The position numbers and the translations under genes are program-made. A stretch of 64,000 nucleotides of DNA from positions 62,001-126,000 of the forward strand of contig NZ_JAERQK010000006.1 in assembly GCF_017912535.1 (NCBI RefSeq), in the 5' to 3' direction. Under the pieces are notes generated by a model that was not told the DNA's origin, ran no database searches, and was given only the letters and a program-made list of their open reading frames with translations. Positions within the stretch are counted from its first letter, which is position 1. The number at the start of each line of letters is the position of its first letter. The stretch is from Motiliproteus sediminis. Lineage in GTDB: Bacteria; Pseudomonadota; Gammaproteobacteria; Pseudomonadales; Balneatricaceae. Of this stretch, positions 54,635-63,442 are shown piece by piece.

Positions 54635-56386
54635 TTGCGTAGTTTGTTCAGCACCTCGTCCAAAGCCCTTTCCGCCGTGACCCTCGCCTTGCTGGCAGGC
54701 TGTTCGGGACTGCAATCACCGACGCCGGCACCTGCTCCCGCGGCCGAGCCACCGGCTGCCAGCGCCGCGTCTGAAGCGACCCAAGGCAGCTTCGAACCCG
54801 CAACCCTGTATGCCCTGTTGGTCGCCGAGATCGCCGGCCAGCGCGGCCTGCCCCGAGTGTCGCTACATAACTACCTGCAAGAAGCGGAACGGACCCGCGA
54901 CGTCGCTATTACCCGCCACGCGGCGCATATCGCCGCGCAGCTCAAAGATACCGAGAGTCTGTTGCGCGCCGCCCTGATCTGGGCCGACATCGAGCCGGCC
55001 AATCCTGCCCCCTACCGCCTGGCGGCTGGCGAGCTGATCAAGCGGGGCGACCACGCGCGCGCGCTACCGCTGCTGGAAACTGCGCTGCGCCTTAACGACA
55101 CCCCGGTGGTGGACGTACTGGTCGAGCGGGTTGAGAAAATGAGCGCCGAAGAGCTGGACGCCTATCGCCAACTGATGGACCAGCTGCTAACCGAACAGCC
55201 GCAACAACCCCGCTGGCTCTACACCAAGGCGGCCCTGCTGCGCCTGCAGCCGGAGCTGGAGCCGGCACTGACACTGGTACAGGACGCCCTTGCCCAGGAG
55301 CCGGACTTCGACCGCGCCATTTTGCTGGAGGCAGATCTGCAAGCGCGCAGCGGCCATGTTGACACCGCCCTCAGCCATCTGCGCGAAGAGCTGCGCCAGC
55401 GAGACCATAAGCAGATGCGGACCCTGTACCTGCGCCTGCTACTGGAAAAGCAGCAGTACCCGCTGGCGGAACAACAGGCACAGTTGCTGGTCGCCAATCA
55501 CCCGGGCGACCACAACCTGACCTTTTATGTCGGCGCCCTGCTGATGGAGAACGGCCGCCTGGATGCCGCCGAGGGCTACTTCGAGCAACTGGCCATGGCG
55601 GTTGGCAGCAACAGCACCCTGCACTATTACCTCGGCCGCATCGCCCAGCAGCGAGAGGACCGCGCCGAAGCACTGGCACACTACACCCGGGTCAGCGACG
55701 CTCCCTATCTGCTGCCCAGCCAAGCCGAAATCGGGCGCCTGCTCGATCAGCCCGAAGACCGCGATCAACTGACCGAAATTTACAGTACCGCGCGTCAGCA
55801 GCACCCCGCCGCCGCCGCAACTCTTTACGCCCTTGAAGGCTCCTGGCTGGCGGACAAGGACCTCAAGCACGCAGCCATGCTGGTCTACAACGAAGGCGTC
55901 AGTCAGTTCCCGGACGACACTCGCTTGCGCTACAACCGCGCCATGCTCGGCGAGCAACTGGATGATCTGGCGCTGCTCGAAAGCGACCTGCGTCACCTGC
56001 TCGAACTGGAGCCGGACAACGCCATGGCACTCAATGCGCTGGGTTACAGCCTCACCGACCGCACTGACCGCCACCCTGAGGCGCTGAAGCTGATCAGTCG
56101 CGCACTGGAGCTGAAGCCTGACGACCCCGCCATTCTCGACAGCATGGGCTGGGTCCATTTCAACCTGGGTCAACTGGATATCGCGCTGGACTATCTGCAA
56201 CGCGCCTACACCAGCTTCCCCGACCCCGAAATCGCCACCCACCTGGGCAAAGCGTATTGGGCGCTGGGGCGCACTCAGGAGGCGATGGCCGTTTGGCAGG
56301 AAGCGCTTGAGCGCGACCCGGACAGCCAGCTGCTGCTGGATGCGGTCGCCGCGGTACAACAGGACACCCCTACGGCCAAGCCCTGA
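54635..56386 (+). CDS. TPR-repeat lipoprotein upstream of lolB
   Basis: 583 residues from a TTG at 54635, supported by AAGGA eight bases upstream. Lipobox LALLAGCSG, then a low-complexity Ala/Pro stretch and about twelve TPR-type helical repeats (for example LETALRLNDTPVVDVLVERV, FDRAILLEADLQARSGHVDT, NAMALNALGYSLTDRTDRHP). The same position is held in Pseudomonas by a TPR lipoprotein of similar size upstream of lolB. Role unknown, probably outer-membrane or periplasmic scaffold. One base before lolB. Confidence 0.92.
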   Translation: MRSLFSTSSKALSAVTLALLAGCSGLQSPTPAPAPAAEPPAASAASEATQGSFEPATLYALLVAEIAGQRGLPRVSLHNYLQEAERTRDVAITRHAAHIAAQLKDTESLLRAALIWADIEPANPAPYRLAAGELIKRGDHARALPLLETALRLNDTPVVDVLVERVEKMSAEELDAYRQLMDQLLTEQPQQPRWLYTKAALLRLQPELEPALTLVQDALAQEPDFDRAILLEADLQARSGHVDTALSHLREELRQRDHKQMRTLYLRLLLEKQQYPLAEQQAQLLVANHPGDHNLTFYVGALLMENGRLDAAEGYFEQLAMAVGSNSTLHYYLGRIAQQREDRAEALAHYTRVSDAPYLLPSQAEIGRLLDQPEDRDQLTEIYSTARQQHPAAAATLYALEGSWLADKDLKHAAMLVYNEGVSQFPDDTRLRYNRAMLGEQLDDLALLESDLRHLLELEPDNAMALNALGYSLTDRTDRHPEALKLISRALELKPDDPAILDSMGWVHFNLGQLDIALDYLQRAYTSFPDPEIATHLGKAYWALGRTQEAMAVWQEALERDPDSQLLLDAVAAVQQDTPTAKP

Positions 56387-56387
56387 C

Positions 56388-56990
56388 ATGCGCTATCTGG
56401 CCCTACTACTGATCGCGGCGCTGGCCGGCTGTGCCACGCGACCGCCGCCCGCCATGCCACTCCCTGTCACGCCCTGGGAACAGCGCCAGCAACAGCTAGC
56501 GCCCCAGCAACACTGGACGCTGCAGGGCAAGATTGCCGTTCGGGTCAACGGCACCAACAACGCCGCCAATCTCAACTGGACCCAGCACGGTGATGCCTAT
56601 CGGATTTTCATGGCCGGCCCGCTGGGGCGCGGCGCGGTTGATATCGAAGGCACCAGCCAACGACTGCGTCTGCTCATCGCCGGCGAAGAACCTTACGAAA
56701 CCGATAATCCTGAAATGCTGCTGTACCAGCGACTGGGGTGGAGTTTTCCGCTTGATCAGGTCAACTGGTGGATCCGGGGCTTACCCGCACCTGCCAGCCC
56801 TCACCGCATAGTGCTTGACGAACGCCAGCGCCTGAGCGAACTGAACCAGAGCGGCTGGACCATCCGCTACCCCCGATATCGCGAGTTTAACGGTACCGAA
56901 CTGCCGGCCAAACTGATCCTGACCCGCGGTGACCAGCTCAAGCTCACACTGGTGTTCAAGAGCTGGCAACTGGGTACCGGCGAGAGCTGA
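56388..56990 (+). CDS. lolB: Outer-membrane lipoprotein receptor LolB
   Basis: Accepts lipoproteins from LolA and inserts them into the outer membrane. 200 residues with lipobox LLIAALAGCATRPP; the core follows the family pattern (HWTLQGKIAVRVNGTNNAAN, GPLGRGAVDIEGTSQRLRLL, WIRGLPAPASPHRI, ending KLTLVFKSW). In many gammaproteobacteria ispE follows; here it does not. Confidence 0.95.
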   Translation: MRYLALLLIAALAGCATRPPPAMPLPVTPWEQRQQQLAPQQHWTLQGKIAVRVNGTNNAANLNWTQHGDAYRIFMAGPLGRGAVDIEGTSQRLRLLIAGEEPYETDNPEMLLYQRLGWSFPLDQVNWWIRGLPAPASPHRIVLDERQRLSELNQSGWTIRYPRYREFNGTELPAKLILTRGDQLKLTLVFKSWQLGTGES

Positions 56991-57031
56991 AAAAGATGGC
57001 GATTTTTTAACCATTCCGGCACCGCAGGGGT

Positions 57032-57060
57032 TTGACAACCGCCCCACCTTCGACCAAAAT
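57032..57060 (+). promoter_or_regulatory. Promoter for tRNA-Gln/prs
   Basis: Perfect -35 TTGACA (57032-57037), 17-base spacer, -10 CAAAAT (57055-57060). Start expected near 57068, about 34 bases before tRNA-Gln. Confidence 0.65.
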
Positions 57061-57101
57061 ACGCGCTCTTTAAATCGCGCCCTCGGGCACGATGGTATTG
57101 C

Positions 57102-57176
57102 TGGGGTATCGCCAAGCGGTAAGGCAACGGGTTTTGATCCCGTCATGCGGAGGTTCGAATCCTCCTACCCCAGCCA
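57102..57176 (+). tRNA. tRNA-Gln(UUG), copy before prs
   Basis: 75 bases, acceptor TGGGGTA/TACCCCA, anticodon loop TTTTGAT (TTG), encoded CCA. Identical to the copy at 60749. Located directly before prs as in Pseudomonas. Confidence 0.97.
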
Positions 57177-57235
57177 TCTTTATTTAGCGGAACCCCTGAA
57201 CAGATCCTACCTCCACGGCCCAGAAGGTAATTCGC

Positions 57236-58177
57236 GTGTCCAAGTTAATGGTCTTTACCGGGAGTGCCAACCCGGAACTGGCGGACAAAGTTGTCCAGAA
57301 ACTGTGTATCTCTCTCGGCAAGGCGACCGTGGGTCGTTTCAGCGATGGCGAGATCGCAGTTGAACTGAACGAAAACGTCCGCGGTAAAGACGTTTTTATC
57401 ATGCAATCCACCTGTGCGCCGACCAACGATCACCTCATGGAGCTGATCTTCATGGCGGACGCCCTGCGCCGCGCCTCGGCCACCCGCATTACTGCGGTGA
57501 TGCCCTACTTCGGCTACGCCCGCCAGGATCGTCGCCCGCGTTCGGCACGGGTGCCGATCAGCGCCAAGGTGGTCGCCGGCATGATGGCCAACGTCGGTAT
57601 CGACCGGGTTCTGACCGTCGATCTGCACGCTGACCAGATTCAGGGCTTCTTTGATATCCCGGTAGACAACGTCTATGGCTCGCCGGTACTGCTAAGCGAG
57701 ATCAAAGCCCAGAACTACGACAACCCGATCGTGGTATCACCGGATGTGGGCGGCGTGGTTCGTGCCCGCGCCGTGGCCAAGCAACTGGACACTGACCTCG
57801 CGATCATTGACAAGCGTCGCGAAAAGGCCAACGAATCCCAGGTGATGCACATCATCGGTGACGTTACCGACCGCACCTGCGTCCTGGTGGACGACATGTG
57901 CGATACCGCCGGCACCCTGTGCAAGGCTGCCGATGCACTGAAAGAGCACGGTGCCAGCAAGGTCGTGGCTTACGCCACCCATCCGGTACTGTCCGGCAAG
58001 GCGATCAGCAACGTTAATAATTCCAGCCTCGACGAGCTGGTAGTGACCGACACCATCCCGCTCAGCAGCGAAGCTGCTGCCTGCGAACGCATCCGCCAGC
58101 TGACCATGTCAGACCTGCTGGCCGAATCGATTCGGCGGGTATGCAATGAAGAATCCATCAGTGCCATGTTCCTGTAA
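57236..58177 (+). CDS. prs: Ribose-phosphate pyrophosphokinase
   Basis: Makes PRPP from ribose-5-phosphate and ATP for nucleotide, His and Trp synthesis. 313 residues from the GTG at 57236 (AAGG nine bases upstream). [55 protein letters not shown] and the PRPP-binding loop [13 protein letters not shown] are all intact. Probably transcribed together with the preceding tRNA-Gln. Confidence 0.98.
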   Translation: MSKLMVFTGSANPELADKVVQKLCISLGKATVGRFSDGEIAVELNENVRGKDVFIMQSTCAPTNDHLMELIFMADALRRASATRITAVMPYFGYARQDRRPRSARVPISAKVVAGMMANVGIDRVLTVDLHADQIQGFFDIPVDNVYGSPVLLSEIKAQNYDNPIVVSPDVGGVVRARAVAKQLDTDLAIIDKRREKANESQVMHIIGDVTDRTCVLVDDMCDTAGTLCKAADALKEHGASKVVAYATHPVLSGKAISNVNNSSLDELVVTDTIPLSSEAAACERIRQLTMSDLLAESIRRVCNEESISAMFL

Positions 58178-58267
58178 CCGGCCCTGATACAACGCGCCCT
58201 TCGGGGCATTTGAAACTGTCGGGTGCACTGGTCGCAAGTCCCCGGCCTTATAGAAAGGAAAGACATC
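58178..58267 (+). promoter_or_regulatory. rplY leader, possible autoregulatory RNA
   Basis: 90-base leader between prs and rplY with self-complementary stretches GCGCCC/GGGGC and CGGG/CCCCGG. L25 of gammaproteobacteria is known to control its own mRNA through a leader that resembles 5S rRNA; I can see hairpin potential but not a definite mimic. Confidence 0.25.
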
Positions 58268-58849
58268 ATGTCTGCATTTGTAGTTAATGCCCAAACCCGT
58301 TCCGACCTGGGGAAAGGTGCGAGCCGCCGCCTGCGTCGTGAAGCGGGCCAGCTGCCGGCGATCCTGTTCGGCGGTAAGTCAGAGCCTCAGGCGCTGTCGC
58401 TGGTCCAGAAAGACCTGATCAAGCACCTGGAGTCCGAAGCCTTCTTCTCCAGCATCCTGACTCTGAATGTTGATGGCACCGAGACCAAGGCGATCCTCAA
58501 GGATCTGCAGCGTCACCCCGCCAAGCCGGTTATCCTGCACGCTGACTTCCAGCGCGTAGAAGACGACCAGCCGATCAAGATCACCGTCCCGCTGCACTTC
58601 GTTAACGAAGGCAAGTCAGAAGCCCTGAAGATGGGTGGCAAGGCGACCCATATCGTTAACCAGGTTGAAATCAAGTGTCTGCCGGCGGCTCTGCCCGAGT
58701 ACCTCGAAGTTGACATGCTCAACGTCAAGGTTGGCGACATCATCCACCTGACCGACGTCAAGTGCCCGGAAGGCGTTGTCATCCCGGCACTGGCCCTGGG
58801 TGAAGATTACAACCAGCCGGTTGCTACCGTTACCGCCAAGCGCAAGTAA
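58268..58849 (+). CDS. rplY: 50S ribosomal protein L25 (Ctc-type, long form)
   Basis: Binds 5S rRNA loop E. 193 residues: N-terminal L25 domain (MSAFVVNAQTRSDLGKGASR, then AKPVILHADFQRVEDDQPIK) and a C-terminal TL5/Ctc beta domain (LPAALPEYLEVDMLNVKVGD, then IIHLTDVKCPEGVVIPALAL), so it is longer than the 94-residue E. coli form, as in pseudomonads. GAAAGGAAAG precedes the ATG. Between prs and pth. Confidence 0.97.
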   Translation: MSAFVVNAQTRSDLGKGASRRLRREAGQLPAILFGGKSEPQALSLVQKDLIKHLESEAFFSSILTLNVDGTETKAILKDLQRHPAKPVILHADFQRVEDDQPIKITVPLHFVNEGKSEALKMGGKATHIVNQVEIKCLPAALPEYLEVDMLNVKVGDIIHLTDVKCPEGVVIPALALGEDYNQPVATVTAKRK

Positions 58850-58874
58850 GGCGACGTAACAGGGCCCCGACACT

Positions 58875-59462
58875 GTGGCAGAGACGGTTCAACTGATTGT
58901 CGGCCTGGGTAATCCCGGGCAACAATACGACCAGACCCGCCACAATGCCGGGGCCGATTTCGTTCTGCAGCTCGCCAAAGAACTGCACTGCACCCTGCAA
59001 GCGGAAAAGCGCTTCAGCGGCCTCTACGGCAAGGCGCGACTCGGCAATCACGACGTCCACCTGCTGATCCCCTCCACCTTCATGAACCTCAGCGGTCAAG
59101 CGGTGCAACCCCTTGCCAGCTACTTCAAGATTCCGGTGGAGTCGATCCTGGTGGCCCATGACGAGCTCGATATCGACCCCGGCACCGCACGCCTGAAACG
59201 CGGCGGCGGCCATGGCGGCCACAACGGCCTGCGCGACATCATCGCCCGCTTTGGTGGCAGCAACGGTTTTTTGCGCTTGCGCCTGGGTATCGGCCACCCC
59301 GGTAACGCCCGTCAGGTCGCCGGCTACGTCTTGCAAAAAGCGCCCCAGAACGAACGTGAACAACTACAGGCCTGCATCGATGAATCGCTGCGGACCCTAC
59401 CCCTATTACTGAACGAAGGGCTGCAGAAAGCGATGACCCGCCTGCACAGCTTCAAGGCGTGA
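58875..59462 (+). CDS. pth: Peptidyl-tRNA hydrolase
   Basis: Releases peptides from prematurely dropped tRNAs. 195 residues, GTG start. VGLGNPGQQYDQTRHNAGAD holds the Asn and catalytic His; PSTFMNLSGQAV and VAHDELDIDPGTARLKRGGG-HGGHNGL hold the remaining active-site residues. Gene order rplY-pth-ychF is conserved. Confidence 0.98.
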   Translation: MAETVQLIVGLGNPGQQYDQTRHNAGADFVLQLAKELHCTLQAEKRFSGLYGKARLGNHDVHLLIPSTFMNLSGQAVQPLASYFKIPVESILVAHDELDIDPGTARLKRGGGHGGHNGLRDIIARFGGSNGFLRLRLGIGHPGNARQVAGYVLQKAPQNEREQLQACIDESLRTLPLLLNEGLQKAMTRLHSFKA

Positions 59463-59510
59463 TCAGCCGGCAGCCCTTACCTTCACCGGACATCTACACA
59501 GGATTGCACC

Positions 59511-60602
59511 ATGGGTTTTAACTGCGGCATCGTCGGTCTTCCCAACGTTGGCAAATCGACGCTCTTCAACGCCCTGACCAAAGCAGGCATCGACGCGGAG
59601 AACTTCCCGTTCTGCACCATCGAGCCCAATGCCGGTGTCGTTGCCATGCCTGATCCGCGCCTGCAGGTGCTGGCCGATATCGTCAAGCCGCAACGCGTGC
59701 TGCCGACCACCATGGAGTTCGTCGACATCGCCGGCCTGGTTGCCGGCGCGTCCCGGGGCGAAGGACTCGGCAACAAGTTTCTGGCCAACATCCGTGAAAC
59801 CGACGCCATCGCCCACGTGGTGCGCTGCTTTGAGAACGACAACGTCATCCACGTGGCCAACAAGATCGATCCGCTGTCCGATATCGAAGTGATCAATACC
59901 GAACTGGCACTGGCAGACCTTGAGTCCGTGGAGAAGCAGCTGCAGAAGGTGATCCGTATCGCCAAGAGTGGCGACAAGGACGCGATTCGCACCAAAGAGC
60001 TGATGGAAAAACTGCAGCCGCATCTGGACCAGGGCCTGCCGGTACGCTCGCTACCCCTGACCGATGACGAAAAAGCCCAGCTGAAGCCTCTCAACCTGCT
60101 CACCAGCAAGCCAACCATGTATATCGCCAACGTTGACGAGGACGGCTTTGACAACAACCCCCACCTCGACAAGGTCACGGCACTGGCCGCCGAAGAGGGT
60201 GCCGAAGTGGTCGCCATCTGCAACAAACTGGAAGCCGAGATCGCCGAGCTCGATGACGAGGAGCGCAACGAATTCCTCGCCGATCTGGGCATGGAGGAAC
60301 CCGGGCTCGATCGCGTTATTCGCGCCGGCTACAAGCTGCTGGGACTGCAGACCTACTTCACCGCTGGCGTTAAAGAGGTGCGCGCCTGGACGCTGAAGCA
60401 GAACGCCACCGCACCCCATGCAGCCGGCGTCATCCACACTGATTTCCAGAAAGGGTTCATCCGCGCCGAAGTGGTCAGTTACGACGACTTTGTTGCCTGC
60501 AAGGGCGAGCAAGGCGCCAAAGAGGCGGGCAAATGGCGACTGGAGGGCAAGGAGTACATCGTCAAAGACGGCGACGTAATCCATTTCCGCTTTAACGTTT
60601 AA
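59511..60602 (+). CDS. ychF: Redox-regulated ATPase YchF (OLA1 family)
   Basis: Ribosome-associated P-loop NTPase with ATP preference. 363 residues. Walker [35 protein letters not shown], the altered G4 motif (NVDE) and a C-terminal TGS domain ending in [10 protein letters not shown]. Follows pth by 48 bases. Confidence 0.98.
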   Translation: MGFNCGIVGLPNVGKSTLFNALTKAGIDAENFPFCTIEPNAGVVAMPDPRLQVLADIVKPQRVLPTTMEFVDIAGLVAGASRGEGLGNKFLANIRETDAIAHVVRCFENDNVIHVANKIDPLSDIEVINTELALADLESVEKQLQKVIRIAKSGDKDAIRTKELMEKLQPHLDQGLPVRSLPLTDDEKAQLKPLNLLTSKPTMYIANVDEDGFDNNPHLDKVTALAAEEGAEVVAICNKLEAEIAELDDEERNEFLADLGMEEPGLDRVIRAGYKLLGLQTYFTAGVKEVRAWTLKQNATAPHAAGVIHTDFQKGFIRAEVVSYDDFVACKGEQGAKEAGKWRLEGKEYIVKDGDVIHFRFNV

Positions 60603-60664
60603 TTCCGTTTCCTGAGGTGTTGACAAGCCCGGCTCAAACGGGAATAATTCGCGCCTCAAACGGA

Positions 60665-60741
60665 GGCTATGTAGCTCAGTTGGTTAGAGCACATCACTCA
60701 TAATGATGGGGTCGCAGGTTCGAATCCCGCCATAGCCACCA
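60665..60741 (+). tRNA. tRNA-Met(CAU), elongator type
   Basis: 77 bases, acceptor GGCTATG/CATAGCC with a paired first base, so elongator not initiator; anticodon loop CTCATAA (CAT), encoded CCA. Eight bases upstream of tRNA-Gln. Confidence 0.95.
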
Positions 60742-60748
60742 TCTTTGC

Positions 60749-60823
60749 TGGGGTATCGCCAAGCGGTAAGGCAACGGGTTTTGATCCCGTCATGCGGAGG
60801 TTCGAATCCTCCTACCCCAGCCA
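60749..60823 (+). tRNA. tRNA-Gln(UUG), second copy
   Basis: 75 bases, same sequence as at 57102, anticodon TTG, encoded CCA. Its 3' end and the following CATCTTTTC are duplicated 170 bases downstream. Confidence 0.97.
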
Positions 60824-61127
60824 TCTTTTCCGCACTCTACATTCACTCTGAACTAGCCACTCATGCCGATGATTGGCGAGCTTCCGCGCACCACTAGCAA
60901 CAAGCCGAGTCGAGCAAAATCGCGACACATTGTCATCGTCCGCGATGACAACCCGAAGAGTGAGGCGAAGCTGAGTCATCCTCCGACCCCAGCCATCTTT
61001 TCTCGTCGCCGCGTTACCGTCACCCCCATAGCTTTTTGTTGCTTCAGGTCGGTGAATATTGGCTCCAAAACCTGTAATCTAAACCTCTCTTACGGCCTGC
61101 CAATCAAGGGATTCGAGTTTCAGCGCC
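60824..61127 (+). other. Gap between tRNA-Gln and the FimX-like gene
   Basis: 304 bases without a supported gene. It holds a copy of the tRNA-Gln 3' end (separate entry) preceded by GC-mixed sequence with self-complementary parts such as TTGTCATCG/CGATGACAA around 60930-60953. It must also contain the promoter of the gene at 61128, which I could not define. Confidence 0.5.
60977..61002 (+). repeat. Duplicated tRNA-Gln 3'-end fragment
   Basis: TCATCCTCCGACCCCAGCCA followed by TCTTTTC repeats the last 18 bases and trailer of the tRNA-Gln at 60749 (GAATCCTCCTACCCCAGCCA then TCTTTTC) with three changes in 27. The rest of the cloverleaf is absent. Confidence 0.8.
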
Positions 61128-63191
61128 ATGGCTAATCTGCGACAAAACCTCAACATTCTGTTCACCGGAATCTCCAGCAGCGATTCGGAGCCGACCGTTA
61201 GCCTGCTGCGCGCCGCCCGGCTCAACCCTCGTGCCGAGCAAGCAGCCAGTGAAGCGCAGCTGCGCCAGCAACTGAACGAGCGCTCCTGGGACCTGATCCT
61301 GTTCGCCGAGAACGACTCACTCTCGCTGGAACAACTGGCCGACGTGGTGAAGAACCACAGCAAAGATATCCCGGTGGTGGTGATCGCCCCTGACAACGCC
61401 ACCTGCCACCGCATGAACGGCCTGAAGCATCGGGCCGCGGCGGTGGTACCCAGCGGCGAGAAAGAGCTGCTGGCGCTGGTGGTTCGCCGTGAACTGTACC
61501 ATCTGGAGAACCGCCGCCGCCGGCGTCAGGCCGAGTTTCTGCTGGTGGAGTCCGAGAAGCGCTGCCACGAGCTGCTGCACTCCTCAACCGATGCCATCAC
61601 GCTGATCGACAAGCAGAACCATTTCATCTACATGAACCCGGCATTTCAGGCACTGCTGGGACTTGATAGCAGCGAATCCTATGGCAATCTGAGCATCGAG
61701 ATGCTGGCCAGCGGCGAGGAGCTCAGTGCTTTAAAAGAGATCATCACCGAGTACCACCGGGACCCCAGCGTTAATCGCGAACTGGATCTTCTGGCCAAGC
61801 GCAAGGATGGCAGCCAGTTTCAGGCCAACCTGTTCCTGAGCCAAGCCCGCTTCGAACGCTCTCTCTGTACCCAGGTGATCGTGCGCACACCGCAGGAAGA
61901 CGCTGCCATGGAGTCGCTGGCAGAGCAGGATCTGGTCACCGGCCTCAAGAACCAAGTGTTCCTGGCCAAACGGCTTGATCAGTCGGTTCAGGCCGCCGTG
62001 CGCGCCGATCAGGAAGTGAATCTGCTTTATATCACCCTCGACAACTTCAATGGCGTGAAGGCCGAAATCGGCGTTAACGGCGCAGATGCTGTCGTGCGAG
62101 ACGTGGCCGATATTCTGCAAAAAATGGTCAACCGCGCCCATGTCCTGACCCGCTACAACCTTGATGCCTTTGCCATCATCTACGGCGACGCCGACTCTCA
62201 GAAAGCGGTCGATGTGGCGGAGCGGATCCGTCACGCCATCGAGCGCAATATCACTGAAGTGGCTGGTGCCAAGATCCAGACCACCTGCAGTATCGGTGTC
62301 ACCCCCATCAACGCTGACTCCGCCAGCGCCCAGGAAGTGTTGAGACTGGCCCAAACCGCGTCCGAATCGGTTCGAGGCAAGAACAAGAGCGGTAACGGCG
62401 TGCACCTGCACATTCCTGTGGAGCAGGACGAAGACGACGGCTTGTCGGTGAAAAAGCTACGTAACGCCATCAAGGAAAATCAGTTCAAGCTGCTATTCCA
62501 ACCAGTGGTCAGCCTGCGCGGCGAGCATGAAAGCGTCTATGAGGTACTGCTGCGCCTGCTGGACAAGGACGAAAACCAGATCTCGCCCAACATGTTTATG
62601 ACCATGCTGGATCACGCCGAGGTAAGCGTCGAACTGGACCGCTGGGTGATCGCAGAGAGCATCCGCCAGCTGGCCGAGGAGCAGAACAAAGGTCATAAGA
62701 ACCGCCTGTTCATCAATCTGACCGGCCGTTCACTGGAGGATCCGCGCCTATTGCACTGGATTCGTGATCAGCTGAAAGAACACAACGTAGCCGGCGACAG
62801 CCTGATCTTCCAGTTCAGCGAATCGGATGCGTCCAGCTACCTGCGCTACGCCAACATCTTCGCCCAGGGCTTGGTGCAACTGCATGCCACCGCCTGTATC
62901 AAGCACTACGGCAGCTCGATCGACTCCGAAAACGTACTGCGCCACGTCCCGGCCAAATACATCAAACTGGATGGCTCCTTTGTCCAGGAGCTGGATGACC
63001 CCGACAAGCACGAAGCCTTCGACAAGCTGGTCGAACCGCTCCGCTTGGGTGAGAAAACGGTTATCGCCCCTCTGGTGGAGGGCACCAACGTGATGAGCAA
63101 ACTGTTCCGCTCCGGCGTGCACTACATTCAGGGCTACTATCTGCAAGCTCCACGCGAACGCATGGACTACGACTTCTTTACTGACGGTTAA
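61128..63191 (+). CDS. fimX: FimX-like protein: REC-PAS-degenerate GGDEF-degenerate EAL
   Basis: 687-residue cytoplasmic c-di-GMP effector candidate. Order: receiver-like domain (about 8-125), PAS (about 140-260, HSSTDAITLIDKQNHFIYMN), GGDEF-like (about 280-425) and EAL-like (about 440-680). The cyclase signature is replaced by YNLDAF, and the EAL motif by EVL in VYEVLLRLLDK; the catalytic DD pair is replaced in CIKHYGSSIDS and the Glu after VIA is shifted in VIAPLVEG, so neither activity is expected. P. aeruginosa FimX (similar length and order) also has a degenerate GGDEF and EVL, and there the EAL domain binds c-di-GMP to control type IV pilus assembly. The identification is by architecture and the EVL change; no pil gene is in the window. 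Confidence 0.75.
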   Translation: MANLRQNLNILFTGISSSDSEPTVSLLRAARLNPRAEQAASEAQLRQQLNERSWDLILFAENDSLSLEQLADVVKNHSKDIPVVVIAPDNATCHRMNGLKHRAAAVVPSGEKELLALVVRRELYHLENRRRRRQAEFLLVESEKRCHELLHSSTDAITLIDKQNHFIYMNPAFQALLGLDSSESYGNLSIEMLASGEELSALKEIITEYHRDPSVNRELDLLAKRKDGSQFQANLFLSQARFERSLCTQVIVRTPQEDAAMESLAEQDLVTGLKNQVFLAKRLDQSVQAAVRADQEVNLLYITLDNFNGVKAEIGVNGADAVVRDVADILQKMVNRAHVLTRYNLDAFAIIYGDADSQKAVDVAERIRHAIERNITEVAGAKIQTTCSIGVTPINADSASAQEVLRLAQTASESVRGKNKSGNGVHLHIPVEQDEDDGLSVKKLRNAIKENQFKLLFQPVVSLRGEHESVYEVLLRLLDKDENQISPNMFMTMLDHAEVSVELDRWVIAESIRQLAEEQNKGHKNRLFINLTGRSLEDPRLLHWIRDQLKEHNVAGDSLIFQFSESDASSYLRYANIFAQGLVQLHATACIKHYGSSIDSENVLRHVPAKYIKLDGSFVQELDDPDKHEAFDKLVEPLRLGEKTVIAPLVEGTNVMSKLFRSGVHYIQGYYLQAPRERMDYDFFTDG

Positions 63192-63211
63192 ACCAAAACC
63201 CGCTGCACCAA

Positions 63212-63243
63212 GGCGTGGTGGCAGCAGACCCTGCCACCACGCC
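63212..63243 (+). terminator. Hairpin after the FimX-like gene
   Basis: Perfect 13-base stem GGCGTGGTGGCAG (63212-63224) with CTGCCACCACGCC (63231-63243), six-base loop, followed by CCCTTCC rather than a T-run. Twenty bases past the stop; probably a 3'-end structure. Confidence 0.5.
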
Positions 63244-63388
63244 CCCTTCCCGGCTCGGATTCAATCGGATACAACCGCCCCTGATAGGGACCACAGCAAT
63301 GCCGCGCACACAGGCGCTGCCGTAATTAGCAGGGCATCATTCGCCGTTAGCGCCGATCAGCAGCGCCCATACCCCGAATACGCAGGCA

Positions 63389-63424
63389 AAAAAACCCCGG
63401 CGGTAGAACCAGCCGGGGTTTTTT
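63389..63424. terminator. Terminator after fusA
   Basis: AAAAAACCCCGGC (63389-63401) with GCCGGGGTTTTTT (63412-63424); the ten-base loop has a further GGT/ACC pairing. T-runs on both strands. It starts 19 bases past the fusA stop. Confidence 0.92.
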
Positions 63425-63442
63425 AACTGCCGAAACGGCGTA

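Noticed and set aside
55439-56389. 316-residue open frame opposite the TPR lipoprotein gene
   Set aside because: Shadow; the plus-strand protein has a lipobox and regular TPR units.
60863-61135. 90-codon frame between tRNA-Gln and the FimX-like gene
   Set aside because: No ribosome-binding site; overlaps the tRNA-fragment repeat and the next start.
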